In this document: in pieces, positions 1 through 9,521 of the stretch
How positions within the stretch are numbered: position 1 is the stretch's first letter
How the letters are laid out: every line of letters starts with the position of its first letter
Source: Cellvibrio sp. 79
GTDB lineage: Bacteria > Pseudomonadota > Gammaproteobacteria > Pseudomonadales > Cellvibrionaceae
Length of the DNA: 64,000 nt
Reading direction: 5' to 3'
NCBI GenBank assembly: GCA_003056245.1
Contig: MVDH01000001.1
Coordinates: 2,283,036-2,347,035 of the forward strand
Notes under the pieces: generated by a model
What the model saw: the letters and a program-made list of their open reading frames with translations, nothing else
Databases searched by the model: none
What the model was told of the DNA's origin: nothing
Made by a program: the position numbers and the translations under genes

Positions 1-1978
1 CGTCCTGGTAATCGCGTTGCGAACGCACGCCGAGCAACTGAATATATTTCACAAGATTATTAAGATGTGCTTCGGAAAGTTCAGAGCCGGATGAATTTTC
101 ACAACCATTTTGTGCAGAGCCGCAATCCGGTGTGGGAATTACTGATGTCATCACCCCCATATCGGTATTTAATGCGATTGCAACCTGATGACGCACGCTC
201 GCCGCTGTTGCTTTGTAACCAAAGCGGCCAAGGCGCCATTGTTTTGTTTCAGGCTCAAATACTTTTTGCGCCCTGCCGGAAATGCCATCACCATTCGCAT
301 CGTCTTCGTCGACGAGTGCAAGAATTGCTGATTCCGGAATAGCTTCCAGCAATCCCATACCGACAAGTTGCGGAGCAATGCGCGCGGAAAATTGTGCGGG
401 AGCACCCTGCTCAAAGGTGAAGTTGGGTTTGCGTAATCCATCGGTTTCCGTGAAGGAAGTGATGAACACATTTCCCTCCCCTTGTGTTCCATTATTTGCA
501 TGTTGTGGTTGCAAAACGCGCCCGATATCCGGAAGCGGATTGCCATTCGCATCGGCAACTTTGAAAACCCATTTTGTTAATGGCTCCGCTACCGCTGCAA
601 CCGGCGCACGACCATTTCTGTTGTGGCACATCACGCATGAGCCATTAATAAAATAAGGGCCGGCTTTACCAATCATTTCATCGAAATGACCATTCTCTTC
701 CGATTCATCATGGCGGCCATCAGTAAATTCTGTGTGCGCCAAACGACGACCCAATACAAATGGTTGGCCGTTGTCATAACCAAGGCCATACGCCATTTGC
801 ATAAAATGATCATCGGGTTCCGCCGAAATCTGGCGATTCAAACTGTGCTTTCCACCGAGCATCGCTGCAGCAGGTAATTCAATCGAATCGCGCTGATACG
901 TTTTACCCTGGACAAAGGGCGCCATATCAGTCACGTCCCACGGAACCAAACCTTTTCCAACAACATATAAAAAAGTACTACCGTAATAGTGATCGCGACC
1001 GCGCGGCAATACGGTCTTGTCCATAAATTGGCTAATTTCGATTTCCAATTTATCGCCAATTTGAATGGGGCGATTTTCCCGGCAGTTGTAATTGGATTCT
1101 TTCCAATAATGGGTTTGGTCAATCACATTCATCACACCGTTGCCGCAAAATTCCGCGAGCGTATTTTTTCCGATATACCACCATCTATTTTCTGCTTGCA
1201 GGTCATCCAGTTTGCTCAGGGTGGTGACATTCATGCGAATGCCGCTACCGCCTTTGGCGACGTAATCGATAATCTCAACGGAAGCGGTACGATTTTCCCA
1301 ATAGAACGCGAGGTAATGATCGTGTAATTGAAAATGGTTTTCCTTGGCATGGCGGTCGCGCGCGCGATCAGAAAAACGGGTAACTAACGCATCGCCGCGA
1401 TCAAACTGGATATCCGCCTCTAACACTGTATTTTGATTAAAAAGTGGAACCAGTGTGATCGCACTTGCCGCACTGGAAGATGAAACAGAATTAATCGACG
1501 AAGCAATTGAACTTGACGATACGAGCGAGCTTGATGATGAAAGCACACTCGATGATGACGAGCTTTTACTTGAACTAATTGACGATGAACTAATTAACGA
1601 TGAACTAAGGACCGAGCTTGAACGCGAACTTGAAACTGCCAGGCTGGATGAACTTGATTTAATGCTCGAACTTGCCACAACAAGGACAGAAGAAAACGCA
1701 CTGGATTTGCTGCTCACGGATAAGCTTGATAACTGGACTACCGAACTGGAAACACCCACAGAGCTGCTCGATAATGAACTACTTATAATCGAACTGATAC
1801 TAACAGCAGTGGACGATGCAACAGTGGATGAAACCGAAATGGATGAAACCAAGCTGGATGAAACTGAAGAACGGGAAACTGCTGGTTGCCCTGAATCATC
1901 ACTGCCACCGCCTCCACCACACGCAGTGAGTAACAATGTAAAACTGCTCAATAATCCTATCGAAGATAAAACACGCAT
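1..1978 (-). CDS. di-heme oxidoreductase (DUF1111/COG3488-like) lipoprotein with poly-Ser linker, 3'-truncated by window
   Basis: The frame stays open from ATG 1978 to the window edge (at least 659 residues). The start has an AGGAG ribosome binding site about 10 nt upstream. The N-terminus is a lipoprotein signal with lipobox LTAC (Cys20), followed by a Gly-rich stretch and a very long serine-rich linker (about residues 30-175). A unique domain follows, then a c-type heme motif CVMCH at residues 448-452 (bases 623-637) and a DGISGRA segment typical of the DUF1111 di-heme oxidoreductase family. That family normally carries a second CxxCH further on, which here would lie outside the window. Cellvibrio-type serine linkers join secreted polysaccharide enzymes, so a role in extracellular redox chemistry, for example electron supply to LPMOs, is possible but is inference. 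Confidence 0.8.
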   Translation of the reverse strand, partial: MRVLSSIGLLSSFTLLLTACGGGGGSDDSGQPAVSRSSVSSSLVSSISVSSTVASSTAVSISSIISSSLSSSSVGVSSSVVQLSSLSVSSKSSAFSSVLVVASSSIKSSSSSLAVSSSRSSSVLSSSLISSSSISSSKSSSSSSVLSSSSSLVSSSSIASSINSVSSSSAASAITLVPLFNQNTVLEADIQFDRGDALVTRFSDRARDRHAKENHFQLHDHYLAFYWENRTASVEIIDYVAKGGSGIRMNVTTLSKLDDLQAENRWWYIGKNTLAEFCGNGVMNVIDQTHYWKESNYNCRENRPIQIGDKLEIEISQFMDKTVLPRGRDHYYGSTFLYVVGKGLVPWDVTDMAPFVQGKTYQRDSIELPAAAMLGGKHSLNRQISAEPDDHFMQMAYGLGYDNGQPFVLGRRLAHTEFTDGRHDESEENGHFDEMIGKAGPYFINGSCVMCHNRNGRAPVAAVAEPLTKWVFKVADANGNPLPDIGRVLQPQHANNGTQGEGNVFITSFTETDGLRKPNFTFEQGAPAQFSARIAPQLVGMGLLEAIPESAILALVDEDDANGDGISGRAQKVFEPETKQWRLGRFGYKATAASVRHQVAIALNTDMGVMTSVIPTPDCGSAQNGCENSSGSELSEAHLNNLVKYIQLLGVRSQRDYQD

Positions 1979-2010
1979 TCAGTAGGTACTCCTTAACTTC
2001 AATTTTTAAA

Positions 2011-2054
2011 AACAAAAAATCCGTACCGGTTTGGGGGTCAAATGACCAAACCGG
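2011..2054 (-). terminator. terminator-like hairpin in the leader of the di-heme lipoprotein gene
   Basis: Perfect 9-bp arms CCGGTTTGG (2026-2034) and CCAAACCGG (2046-2054) are followed on the minus strand by a T-rich run (about 2021-2007). The hairpin ends only about 30 nt before the start codon at 1978 and is about 470 nt past yajQ. It may be an attenuator for the lipoprotein gene or the end of an unseen small transcript. Confidence 0.5.
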
Positions 2055-2525
2055 GAAATAGCTGCTTACCGGGGATAAAGCCGAAGAATGAAGGATCAAT
2101 ATGAAGAAAATGGTGACACAGTAACGTAGAAAGCTCGTCCCACTTTTGTGGATTTGCGGCATTAAATGCTTGGGAAAATGGCGTTTAAAGATCGTTTAAG
2201 TGGATTTAATTCGTACCGATATATTGGTTCTCACAAGAAGTGAGATGCGCATCGCAATAAAAAACCGACCGTAACTTAACTGCAATAAATAACAATTGGT
2301 GAGCGAAGCTGGCAAAGACTGTGTCTCGAAAAATGAACGTGCAACACGTCACAAAAATTTTGCTGAAGATTTCAGGGCGAATTCAAATGAGAGGGAGAAA
2401 AATTTTTTACAACACAAGTTACCTGCCCCAACCGGATGCGAATGAGGCAGGCTTGCACAATGATAGACAGCAATTAAAGGAGAACCATCAACGGGATAAA
2501 ATGTGCGCGCACTAAATGCGGGCAA
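2055..2525. other. intergenic region without a recognisable gene
   Basis: This stretch separates yajQ from the di-heme lipoprotein gene. It is AT-rich and contains a small hairpin (CTCAC/GTGAG near 2231-2245). No ORF in it has a convincing ribosome binding site or recognisable sequence. It probably holds the promoter of the lipoprotein gene. Confidence 0.4.
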
Positions 2526-3008
2526 CTAATCGCGGAAATTTTCAAACTGCATGGGCATGCCCAATTCAGCAGCGCGCAACGCAGCGATGCATTCCTGCAA
2601 ATCATCGCGCTTTTTGCCGGTAACACGAACTTGTTCACCCTGGATGCTGGCTTGAACTTTTAACTTCTTATCTTTCACTAATGCGACTATTTTCTTGGCC
2701 AGGTCTTTGTCGATGCCGGTGCGCACAGTGACTTCACGTTTCACTTGCTTGCCCGCGCTTTTAACTTGACCAATTTCCAGACAACTCACATCAATGCCAT
2801 TCTTAGCCATAGCGGGTCTAAGAACGTCCAGCATTTGATCAAGTTGCATTTCAACATCAGAGGTAAGCGTAATTTCATATTCCTTAAGTTCGAAACTTGC
2901 ATTCACACCTTTAAAGTCAAAGCGATTGGTAATCAAACGCTGGGCCTGGTCAACCGAATTGGTCAACGCGTGTTTATCCACTTCCGAAACCACATCAAAC
3001 GATGGCAT
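2526..3008 (-). CDS. yajQ: YajQ family nucleotide-binding protein (UPF0234)
   Basis: A 160-residue protein starting [11 protein letters not shown], the family's usual N-terminus and length. ATG 3008 is preceded by GAGGT 6 nt upstream; the in-frame TTG at 3020 would put the Shine-Dalgarno inside the gene, so it was not used. YajQ proteins are small two-domain (RNP-like fold) nucleotide-binding proteins, and members in Xanthomonas/Pseudomonas bind cyclic di-GMP and act with LysR-type regulators. The gene stands alone, 37 nt downstream of ampE on the same strand. Confidence 0.93.
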   Translation of the reverse strand: MPSFDVVSEVDKHALTNSVDQAQRLITNRFDFKGVNASFELKEYEITLTSDVEMQLDQMLDVLRPAMAKNGIDVSCLEIGQVKSAGKQVKREVTVRTGIDKDLAKKIVALVKDKKLKVQASIQGEQVRVTGKKRDDLQECIAALRAAELGMPMQFENFRD

Positions 3009-3045
3009 AACTAACCTCAATCTCTTTTAAATTAATTCTTAACTA

Positions 3046-4029
3046 TTAAACAATCAGCGTCGCAAACGCGATGGCACATACCCAAAACAACAGCGCACGC
3101 GTATAAAGCGGCACACTGGATTTAATCAGCGCAAAGGAATACGCGGGCTCCGAGTGGGTAGTAATTACATCGCCAGTCAGGTCCTCGATAATATCCTGGG
3201 TTTCCTCTTCCATCTCTTCTTGCATTTCTGCCTTTTGTTCAGGATTCAAGGTGGCCAATTCCTGTGCAGAACATTCTGTCGGTGCACCCAACGCGCCACG
3301 CAAACATTCGTTCAATACGTGCTCTGAAGAACTCTGCACATCCAGTAAATTATTACGCAGTGGGCAGGTCTCAAAATTACCAACAAAAGCCCAGGTTACG
3401 CCCATTAAGCGCACAGAAGGAAATTCCAGCAGCCATAACCATTTGCTGGCCATTTTGGCAGCTTCACTGTCATGCTCGGAAAAGTCGCGGTACAAAACAC
3501 TCAGGCGATACAACAGCGCCCCAAACGGCCCCGCAATAAAAAACCAGAACAGCACGGCAAACGTACGCTCAAAACCACGATAGGCAATTATTTTCAATGC
3601 TTCGGTGTGCAATGTGCGCCAATCGGAAACATCACCGACTACCGGGTCTACATCACTATTGCCGCGCAAGCGATCCAGCAACTGGGCCGCCGCCACGGAA
3701 TCACCACGCGTCGCCAGCTCAATATATTCTTTAACATCTGCCACTATGTTGCCGCGCCCCAAGCTGTAGAGCAGCACAATGGAGTACAGCAGAAATAACC
3801 CAAACCAGGGATTATCAAATGCCTGGTTGATGATCACAAATAAAACGACTATCACCGCCAAAGGAATCACTAATGAAAGTGCCAGTGGTAAACCGGGTAC
3901 TGAGGAAAAACCGGGTACTTTTTGCAGGCGATTAATTAGCCAGCGGAACCAACCGTCGTAGTGCAACACACTGGCTGATCCCAACCAATATACGATCCCA
4001 AGTACCACGACCAAACTAAGAAAAATCAT
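3046..4029 (-). CDS. ampE: AmpE-like inner-membrane protein
   Basis: A 327-residue membrane protein with hydrophobic segments at about residues 1-18, 47-68, 75-92, 150-175 and a C-terminal one at about 308-327. It follows ampD on the same strand after 76 nt, the classical ampDE order. AmpE family proteins (CobD/CbiB-like fold) are described as membrane modulators of beta-lactamase induction and muropeptide signalling. An acidic insert (EEMEEETQDIIEDL) lies near residue 270. Assignment rests on sequence character plus context. Confidence 0.85.
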   Translation of the reverse strand: MIFLSLVVVLGIVYWLGSASVLHYDGWFRWLINRLQKVPGFSSVPGLPLALSLVIPLAVIVVLFVIINQAFDNPWFGLFLLYSIVLLYSLGRGNIVADVKEYIELATRGDSVAAAQLLDRLRGNSDVDPVVGDVSDWRTLHTEALKIIAYRGFERTFAVLFWFFIAGPFGALLYRLSVLYRDFSEHDSEAAKMASKWLWLLEFPSVRLMGVTWAFVGNFETCPLRNNLLDVQSSSEHVLNECLRGALGAPTECSAQELATLNPEQKAEMQEEMEEETQDIIEDLTGDVITTHSEPAYSFALIKSSVPLYTRALLFWVCAIAFATLIV

Positions 4030-4105
4030 AATGGTTAACTCTTGATGTTTAACGCCTGATATTTAACGCTTAAGTGACATGTGAATCAGAAATGGCGAAT
4101 CAGGT

Positions 4106-4669
4106 TCACAGCGATGCGGAAAAACGCAGCCAATCAAATGCGGGGCCCGGATCCGTTTTGCGCCCGGGAGCGATCTGCTCATGGCCAGTAATACGCGCAG
4201 GTGTAAGTGTAGGATAAGTCAGCAGCAACTGGCGAGTCACTTTCACAAGGGCCGCATATTGTTCATCGGTGTAAGCAAGTACGTCAGTGCCTTCCAACTC
4301 TATGCCAATCGAATAATCGTTGCAGTTGGCAACCCCATCAAAACTGGAGGCGCCCGCATGCCACGCACGCTGGTCAAAACCTACGAATTGCGTGACATTA
4401 CCATCGCGTTCGATGAATAAATGCGCAGAAACCTGCAAAGAAGCGATGGTTGCAAAATAAGGGTGCTGGTTTGCATCCAGATGATTTTGAAAAAATTGTT
4501 GCACATAACCACCGCCAAACTCACCGGGTGGCAAACTGATATTGTGAATAACCAATAAACTGATCGGTGTATTTTCCGGACGCTGGTTAAAGTTGGGTGA
4601 TGGCACTTTATGCGCACTGTTTAACCAATGATCAACTATGGCGATGTCGTGCTCATGCGTGGATGTCAT
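4106..4669 (-). CDS. ampD: 1,6-anhydro-N-acetylmuramyl-L-alanine amidase AmpD
   Basis: A 187-residue cytoplasmic zinc amidase that removes the stem peptide from anhydro-muropeptides during cell-wall recycling, keeping the AmpR inducer pool low. The zinc ligands of the family are visible as His42 (VIHNIS), His163 (TGHEQ) and Asp173 (KTDPG). Glu124 (GIELEG) and Lys171 match the catalytic Glu and Lys. No signal peptide, as expected. It forms a pair with ampE downstream. Confidence 0.95.
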   Translation of the reverse strand: MTSTHEHDIAIVDHWLNSAHKVPSPNFNQRPENTPISLLVIHNISLPPGEFGGGYVQQFFQNHLDANQHPYFATIASLQVSAHLFIERDGNVTQFVGFDQRAWHAGASSFDGVANCNDYSIGIELEGTDVLAYTDEQYAALVKVTRQLLLTYPTLTPARITGHEQIAPGRKTDPGPAFDWLRFSASL

Positions 4670-4685
4670 GCATTAAACCTGATTT

Positions 4686-4707
4686 GCCCTCCCGATAACG
4701 GGAGGGC
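4686..4707. terminator. perfect 9-bp hairpin between the AAA+ ATPase gene and ampD
   Basis: Arms GCCCTCCCG (4686-4694) and CGGGAGGGC (4699-4707) enclose an ATAA tetraloop. No U-run follows on the minus strand, so this may be a weak terminator, an mRNA-stabilising hairpin or a REP-like element. Confidence 0.5.
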
Positions 4708-4721
4708 CGGATAAGAATAGA

Positions 4722-6203
4722 TTACGCCGGAATTGTGCGGTCTTCAGCCCAAACGCGCAACTGTGAGATCTGCTCAGACATCACCACCGATAACGGGCTA
4801 GTCGCGGTAATTTCACGCAGCAATATCTCCGTACTGACAGGCTTATCCTCAGCCGAAGCAGAATAAAGCGCAGCGATAACTGCTTGCTCTATTTCCGAAC
4901 CGGAGAAACCCTGGGTTGCAACGCTTAATTTTTCCAGATCAAAATTCGGCAACAGGCAATCGCGCTTGCGCAGATGAATCGCAAAAATATCTTTGCGTAC
5001 CGCTGGCTCCGGCAAATCCACAAAAAAGATTTCATCCAGGCGGCCCTTACGAATTAATTCCGGTGGCAAACGCGAAATATCATTGCTAGTCGCAACGATA
5101 AATACCCGTGTGCGCCGCTCGGCCATCCAGGTTAACAAGGTGCCGAGTAACCGTTGCGATACGCCATTATCGTTGCCATCCTGTGCCATGCCTTTTTCTA
5201 TTTCATCCAGCCATAACACACAAGGCGACATCGCATCGGCCAGCCTTAACGCTTCACGCAAATTGCGTTCAGTTTCACCATGGAATTTATTGTAGAGCGC
5301 GCCCACGTCCATCCGCATTAATGGCAAGCCCCATAAACCCGCAACCGCTTTTGCGGCAAGACTTTTACCACCGCCCTGCACGCCCAGCAATAAAATGCCT
5401 TTGGGTCTATCGAGTTTGGAGTCGTCATCGTTAAACGCATCGCGACGTGTCAGCAGCCAGCGCTTTAAATTGTGCAAACCACCCACGTTGGAAAAATCTT
5501 CCGTTTGTTGTTCAAAGCTGACAACGCCCTCCATATCCAGCAACGCAAATTTTGCTTTATTGATACGCGGCAAATCATCTTCATTTAAAGAACCATCGTT
5601 CCAGATCGCACCGCGTACCAACCGGCGCACATCGCTGGCATTCATACCCTGCAAATTATTAACGAGTTTTTTAAGCGTAATATTGTCGGTTTTTACCCGC
5701 GCACCAACATGCCGATCAGACCAATCTTTGGCTTCCTCACGAATAATTTCCATAATTTTATCGTCATCGGGCAAGGTCAACGCATAGCTCGCACTGTAGC
5801 GGGATAATTCGGCAGGCAAGCGCAATTGATGACTCAGAAAAACCAGAGTGTGCGGAACAGCAAAGTGATTCAGGGCGATATCTTTTAACAGGCGAACAAT
5901 TTGTGGTTGATCGACGAGGAATGGATGTATATCGCACAACGCGTACATCCCCGGTTGCATTTGCTGCTTGATGTGGCGAAGCATTTCTTCTGCTTCATTT
6001 AATTCCGATCCTTTGGGAACCAGTTGCGGACCAAAATTGAGGCGCGACAAGCCATCAGTCACTGACCAGCGATGTAAATCCTTGCTGTGTTTGTTTGCAA
6101 CTTTCAGCAGCACATCCAGCGCTTTCTTTTCTTCGTAAGTTTCGATCACCAGCAACGGGATACGGGAATCCAGCAACAGTTTGATCTCATCAACATCTTG
6201 CAC
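4722..6203 (-). CDS. AAA+ ATPase, Ycf46-like
   Basis: A 493-residue protein with an N-terminal region of about 200 residues (starting with DSRIPLLVIETYEEKKAL) and a C-terminal AAA+ domain. The AAA+ domain has Walker A GVQGGGKS, Walker B VLWLDEIEK, a sensor-1 ATSN and an arginine-finger region RKGRLDEIFF. This layout matches the Ycf46/COG0464 family found in cyanobacteria and gammaproteobacteria, whose cellular role is poorly defined. The start is GTG 6203 with AAGGAG 6 nt upstream. It lies 52 nt upstream of ampD on the same strand, separated by a hairpin. Confidence 0.85.
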   Translation of the reverse strand: MQDVDEIKLLLDSRIPLLVIETYEEKKALDVLLKVANKHSKDLHRWSVTDGLSRLNFGPQLVPKGSELNEAEEMLRHIKQQMQPGMYALCDIHPFLVDQPQIVRLLKDIALNHFAVPHTLVFLSHQLRLPAELSRYSASYALTLPDDDKIMEIIREEAKDWSDRHVGARVKTDNITLKKLVNNLQGMNASDVRRLVRGAIWNDGSLNEDDLPRINKAKFALLDMEGVVSFEQQTEDFSNVGGLHNLKRWLLTRRDAFNDDDSKLDRPKGILLLGVQGGGKSLAAKAVAGLWGLPLMRMDVGALYNKFHGETERNLREALRLADAMSPCVLWLDEIEKGMAQDGNDNGVSQRLLGTLLTWMAERRTRVFIVATSNDISRLPPELIRKGRLDEIFFVDLPEPAVRKDIFAIHLRKRDCLLPNFDLEKLSVATQGFSGSEIEQAVIAALYSASAEDKPVSTEILLREITATSPLSVVMSEQISQLRVWAEDRTIPA

Positions 6204-6551
6204 GCTTGTCTCCTTTCTATCCGACAGTTTTTATTGTCCAACAGTTGTAGTAAACAAGCATGCAGCGACTACCAGCGCCTTGCAATAGTTTTAATGCAAA
6301 CTGTTACGGTGCCATAACGTCAATCACCTGCCGCAGCGGAATATCGCTGCTGCACTGCACGCAGCTCTTTTAAGGCTCTGGTCCGTATTTGCGCGCTGTG
6401 GCTGCGCAAACACTTCGCTAACTGCCAGGAATCGCCAGAAAATTTTATTATTTTTTGACTGTAGTCATAGCATTGCTTGTATACAAGAAAATTGGGGTTA
6501 AGCCCGTGCTGGATTTCTGTTTTAATAACGCATCTTCTGCGGAGAATAATT
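6204..6551. promoter_or_regulatory. divergent intergenic region between the AAA+ ATPase gene and coq7
   Basis: These 348 bp separate two divergent genes and must hold both promoters. I see no reliable promoter hexamers or operator; ORFs here overlap the coq7 5' end and have no ribosome binding sites. Confidence 0.35.
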
Positions 6552-7196
6552 ATGTCCCGGCATCTCAGTCTTATCGACAATTTCATCATTAATGCTGATC
6601 GCGCACTGCGCACCCTGACAGCGGGAAGCGATATGACGTGCGAACGCCCTTCACCTGCCAAGCCACTGGATGAAGCGGATCTAAATGATAGCGAGCGTAA
6701 ACAAGCAGCCGCGCTGATGCGTGTTAATCACACCGGGGAGGTTTGCGCCCAGGCGCTTTACCAGGGCCAGGCACTCACAGCGAAATTGCCGCAAGTGCGC
6801 AGCGAAATGGAACACGCAGCGGAAGAGGAAATTGATCATTTGGTATGGTGTCAGGAGCGAATAGATGCGCTAGGGAGCCATACCAGTTATCTCAATCCGG
6901 TTTGGTACGGGTTATCTTTTGCGATTGGCGCTGGCGCAGGTTTGGTGAGTGATAAGGTCAGTCTGGGATTTGTCGCCGCCACCGAAGATCAGGTATGCAA
7001 GCATCTGCAAAGTCATTTGGAGCAACTGCCGGTTACAGACTTGCGCAGTCGTGCTGTGGTTGAACAAATGTTGCAAGATGAAGCACGCCATGCGGATATG
7101 GCATTGAGTGCGGGCGGTTACAATTTCCCGACACCGGTAAAAGGGATAATGACGCTGGTTTCGAAAGCGATGACACAAACCAGTTATTACATTTAA
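6552..7196 (+). CDS. coq7: 3-demethoxyubiquinol 3-hydroxylase Coq7 (di-iron)
   Basis: A 214-residue protein of the Coq7/UbiF-substitute family, which hydroxylates the 6-methoxy-benzoquinol intermediate in ubiquinone synthesis at the inner membrane. The di-iron ligands of this ferritin-like fold are visible: Glu63 (HTGEV), Glu93 and His96 (EEIDH), Glu145 (TEDQ), Glu177 and His180 (DEARH). ATG 6552 follows GGAG with a 7-nt gap; the longer frame from 6477 has no support. It is monocistronic and convergent with the OsmC gene. Confidence 0.95.
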   Translation: MSRHLSLIDNFIINADRALRTLTAGSDMTCERPSPAKPLDEADLNDSERKQAAALMRVNHTGEVCAQALYQGQALTAKLPQVRSEMEHAAEEEIDHLVWCQERIDALGSHTSYLNPVWYGLSFAIGAGAGLVSDKVSLGFVAATEDQVCKHLQSHLEQLPVTDLRSRAVVEQMLQDEARHADMALSAGGYNFPTPVKGIMTLVSKAMTQTSYYI

Positions 7197-7230
7197 CAAA
7201 CTTATATTGCGAACGCTATCGAATTACCGC

Positions 7231-7260
7231 TGTTGGAGTTGCTTTACAACAACTCCAACA
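7231..7260. terminator. 11-bp inverted repeat between coq7 and the OsmC gene
   Basis: Arms TGTTGGAGTTG (7231-7241) and CAACTCCAACA (7250-7260) lie between two convergent genes. No strong U-run follows on either strand. It is probably a shared, possibly factor-assisted, terminator. Confidence 0.55.
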
Positions 7261-7290
7261 CTGTAAAACCCGCTGTTAAAATACAAACAA

Positions 7291-7710
7291 TCAGGCTTCA
7301 CGAATCTCATAAGAATGAGTAATTTCAACCCCGCCCGCTTCCAGCATAATTGACGCCGAGCAGTATTTAGTCGCCGATAATTCAACAGCGCGCTTAACCT
7401 GGGTTTCTTTCAGTTCTTTACCAGTTACCAGGAATTTCATATGGATTTTGGTAAATGGCGATGGCACACCTTCAGCGCGCTCTGCATCCAGCTCGCAACG
7501 GCAATCTGTAACTTGTTGGCGAGCTTTGGTCAAAATACTCATCACATCAAACGAAGAACAACCACCCAATCCCAATAACAACATTTCCATCGGGCGCACA
7601 CCAGTATTGCGGCCACCATGGTCTGGTGGACCATCCATTAATACCGCATGACCACTGCCGGATTCACCCAGAAACTGGGCGCCATCAACCCACTTCACAA
7701 CTGCTTGCAT
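7291..7710 (-). CDS. OsmC family protein (YhfA-like)
   Basis: A 139-residue OsmC-fold protein with the conserved catalytic-type cysteines at GGCSSFD (about residue 56) and KYCSASIML (about residue 120). OsmC/Ohr proteins reduce hydroperoxides with their cysteine pair; the YhfA branch has no firmly known substrate. It is divergent from crp, the same arrangement as yhfA-crp in E. coli, which supports the assignment. Confidence 0.88.
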   Translation of the reverse strand: MQAVVKWVDGAQFLGESGSGHAVLMDGPPDHGGRNTGVRPMEMLLLGLGGCSSFDVMSILTKARQQVTDCRCELDAERAEGVPSPFTKIHMKFLVTGKELKETQVKRAVELSATKYCSASIMLEAGGVEITHSYEIREA

Positions 7711-7987
7711 AATTCATCCACCCGGTATATACCGCTCATTCAAGAAGGCGCGTAGCCTACCATATTAAAAGTGCAAAGCCGAAATGTCGCATTATTCAAC
7801 ATATACTGTTAAGAAAGTCATTTTTTCTAGACAATTCAATTAACTAGGCTTATAACTGCATCACAAATTTTCAGGATGTTACGGCCGCTCTATAGCCGCC
7901 GAGCGCCCTTGTCGTCATAATAAATTTCATATGTGAATTAATCATATAAAAACCCTCTCAACCATTACAAAAATCAGGAGCCACACC

Positions 7988-8623
7988 TTGGTCGCTGTCT
8001 CGCTAACGCCGCACATTAAGAATGTGGAAGAGTTTCTAGTTCATTGTCACCGTCGCCGTTATCCCGCCAAAAGCACCATTATTTACGCGGGCGACAAGAG
8101 TGATTCCCTGTACTACATCGTCAAAGGATCAGTGACCGTACTGATTGAGGATGACGAAGGCCACGAAATGATCGTTGCCTATTTGAACGATGGCGACTTC
8201 TTTGGGGAGATGGGCCTGTTCGACGAAAAAGATTCCCGTAGCGCCTGGGTGCGCGCTAAATCCGAATGTGAAGTTGCTGAAATCAGCTATGCCAAATTCC
8301 AGGAAATTTCCGAATCCCATCCTGAATTCCTGTTTGCACTGGGCAGCCAGATGGCTCGCCGTTTGCGTGCGACCACTCGCAAAGTGGGTGACCTTGCCTT
8401 TCTCGATGTAACTGGTCGTGTTGCGCGTACACTGCTGGAGCTCTGCAAAGAACCCGATGCAATGACTCATCCGGATGGTATGCAAATCAAAATTACCCGC
8501 CAGGAAATTGGCCGTATCGTTGGCTGTTCACGCGAGATGGTTGGCCGTGTACTTAAAACCTTGGAAGATCAAGGGTTGGTGCTGGTGAAAGGTAAAACGA
8601 TGGTGGTTTACGGCACGCGTTAA
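7988..8623 (+). CDS. vfr: cAMP-responsive transcription factor Crp/Vfr
   Basis: A 211-residue Crp/Fnr family global regulator, nearly collinear with Pseudomonas Vfr ([10 protein letters not shown]... [17 protein letters not shown]). It has a cyclic-nucleotide pocket with GEMGLF and RSAWVRA, a long dimerisation helix, and a C-terminal helix-turn-helix [18 protein letters not shown]. The start is TTG 7988, supported by AGGAG 8 nt upstream and by alignment of the N-terminus with Vfr. In Cellvibrio-type bacteria Crp commonly controls carbon-source enzymes. A strong terminator follows. Confidence 0.95.
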   Translation: MVAVSLTPHIKNVEEFLVHCHRRRYPAKSTIIYAGDKSDSLYYIVKGSVTVLIEDDEGHEMIVAYLNDGDFFGEMGLFDEKDSRSAWVRAKSECEVAEISYAKFQEISESHPEFLFALGSQMARRLRATTRKVGDLAFLDVTGRVARTLLELCKEPDAMTHPDGMQIKITRQEIGRIVGCSREMVGRVLKTLEDQGLVLVKGKTMVVYGTR

Positions 8624-8642
8624 TTACCCTGAACAGAATAAA

Positions 8643-8674
8643 AATAAAGCCCGCATTTGCGGGCTTTATTTTTT
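8643..8674. terminator. bidirectional terminator between crp/vfr and trpC
   Basis: 12-bp arms AATAAAGCCCGC (8643-8654) and GCGGGCTTTATT (8659-8670) with an ATTT loop, then T residues on the plus strand. The A-rich left flank gives a U-run on the minus strand too, so it can serve both convergent genes. Confidence 0.9.
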
Positions 8675-8688
8675 GGCCGATAGAACGA

Positions 8689-9486
8689 TCAAACGAAAAA
8701 CTCTGCTAGCGCCTGCCCGGGATCTTCCGCTCGCATAAACGCTTCACCAACTAAAAATGCATGCACATTTTTATCGCGCATGGCTTTTACATCTGCCGGT
8801 GCGAGAATTCCACTTTCGGTAACCACGATCCGGTCATTGCCAATTTTATCCAGCAATTTATAGGTAGTATCCAGCGTTACCTCAAATGTATGCAGGTTAC
8901 GGTTGTTGATACCAATTAACTTGTTAGGCAATTCCAATGCAATATCCAGCTCGCGTTCATCATGCACTTCTACCAATACATCCAAACCGATTTCATGGGC
9001 CAGCGCATTAAGCTCTTTCAGTTTGGCAGTTTCCAATGCGGAAACAATTAACAGTACACAATCCGCACCCAGCGCACGTGCTTCATAGATGTGATATTCA
9101 TCCACCAGAAAATCTTTGCGAATTACCGGTAAACTCACAGCAGCACGCGCTTGCTGCAAATAAATATCAGCGCCCTGGAAAAAATCAACATCCGTTAATA
9201 TCGATAAGCAAGCCGCACCACCTTTTTCATAAGAACGCGCAATTTCATCCGGCACAAAATGCTCACGGATCACACCTTTGCTGGGTGATGCTTTTTTAAT
9301 TTCTGCAATCACTCCGGATTTACCTTGAGCCAGCTTGTTCTCAATCGCTTTGACAAAACCACGCGCTGGTGACTGCGTAGCTGCGCGGTTTTTTAACTCA
9401 TCGAGTGTAACGCGCGCTTTGCGTTCGGCGATTTCTTCCCACTTACGGGCAATAATTTTGCGCAATACGGTTGGTGTATCAGACAT
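8689..9486 (-). CDS. trpC: indole-3-glycerol-phosphate synthase TrpC
   Basis: A 265-residue single-domain IGPS (TIM barrel) that closes the indole ring in tryptophan synthesis. Family signatures are visible: [13 protein letters not shown] near residue 63, LSILTD, IRKDFL, and the phosphate-site GINNRNL and TESGI. ATG 9486 is preferred over the upstream in-frame TTG 9498, whose codons form its ribosome binding region. Last gene of trpE-G-D-C, 35 nt after trpD. Confidence 0.95.
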   Translation of the reverse strand: MSDTPTVLRKIIARKWEEIAERKARVTLDELKNRAATQSPARGFVKAIENKLAQGKSGVIAEIKKASPSKGVIREHFVPDEIARSYEKGGAACLSILTDVDFFQGADIYLQQARAAVSLPVIRKDFLVDEYHIYEARALGADCVLLIVSALETAKLKELNALAHEIGLDVLVEVHDERELDIALELPNKLIGINNRNLHTFEVTLDTTYKLLDKIGNDRIVVTESGILAPADVKAMRDKNVHAFLVGEAFMRAEDPGQALAEFFV

Positions 9487-9521
9487 GGAATTTTCCAACT
9501 AACATTTATTTAAAAGATCAA

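Noticed and set aside
1455..1985. Plus-strand ORF rich in Asp/Glu/Leu/Thr
   Set aside because: It is the antisense image of the poly-serine linker of the minus-strand lipoprotein; no ribosome binding site.
2321..2515. Plus-strand 64-codon ORF in the yajQ upstream gap
   Set aside because: No ribosome binding site and no recognisable sequence.
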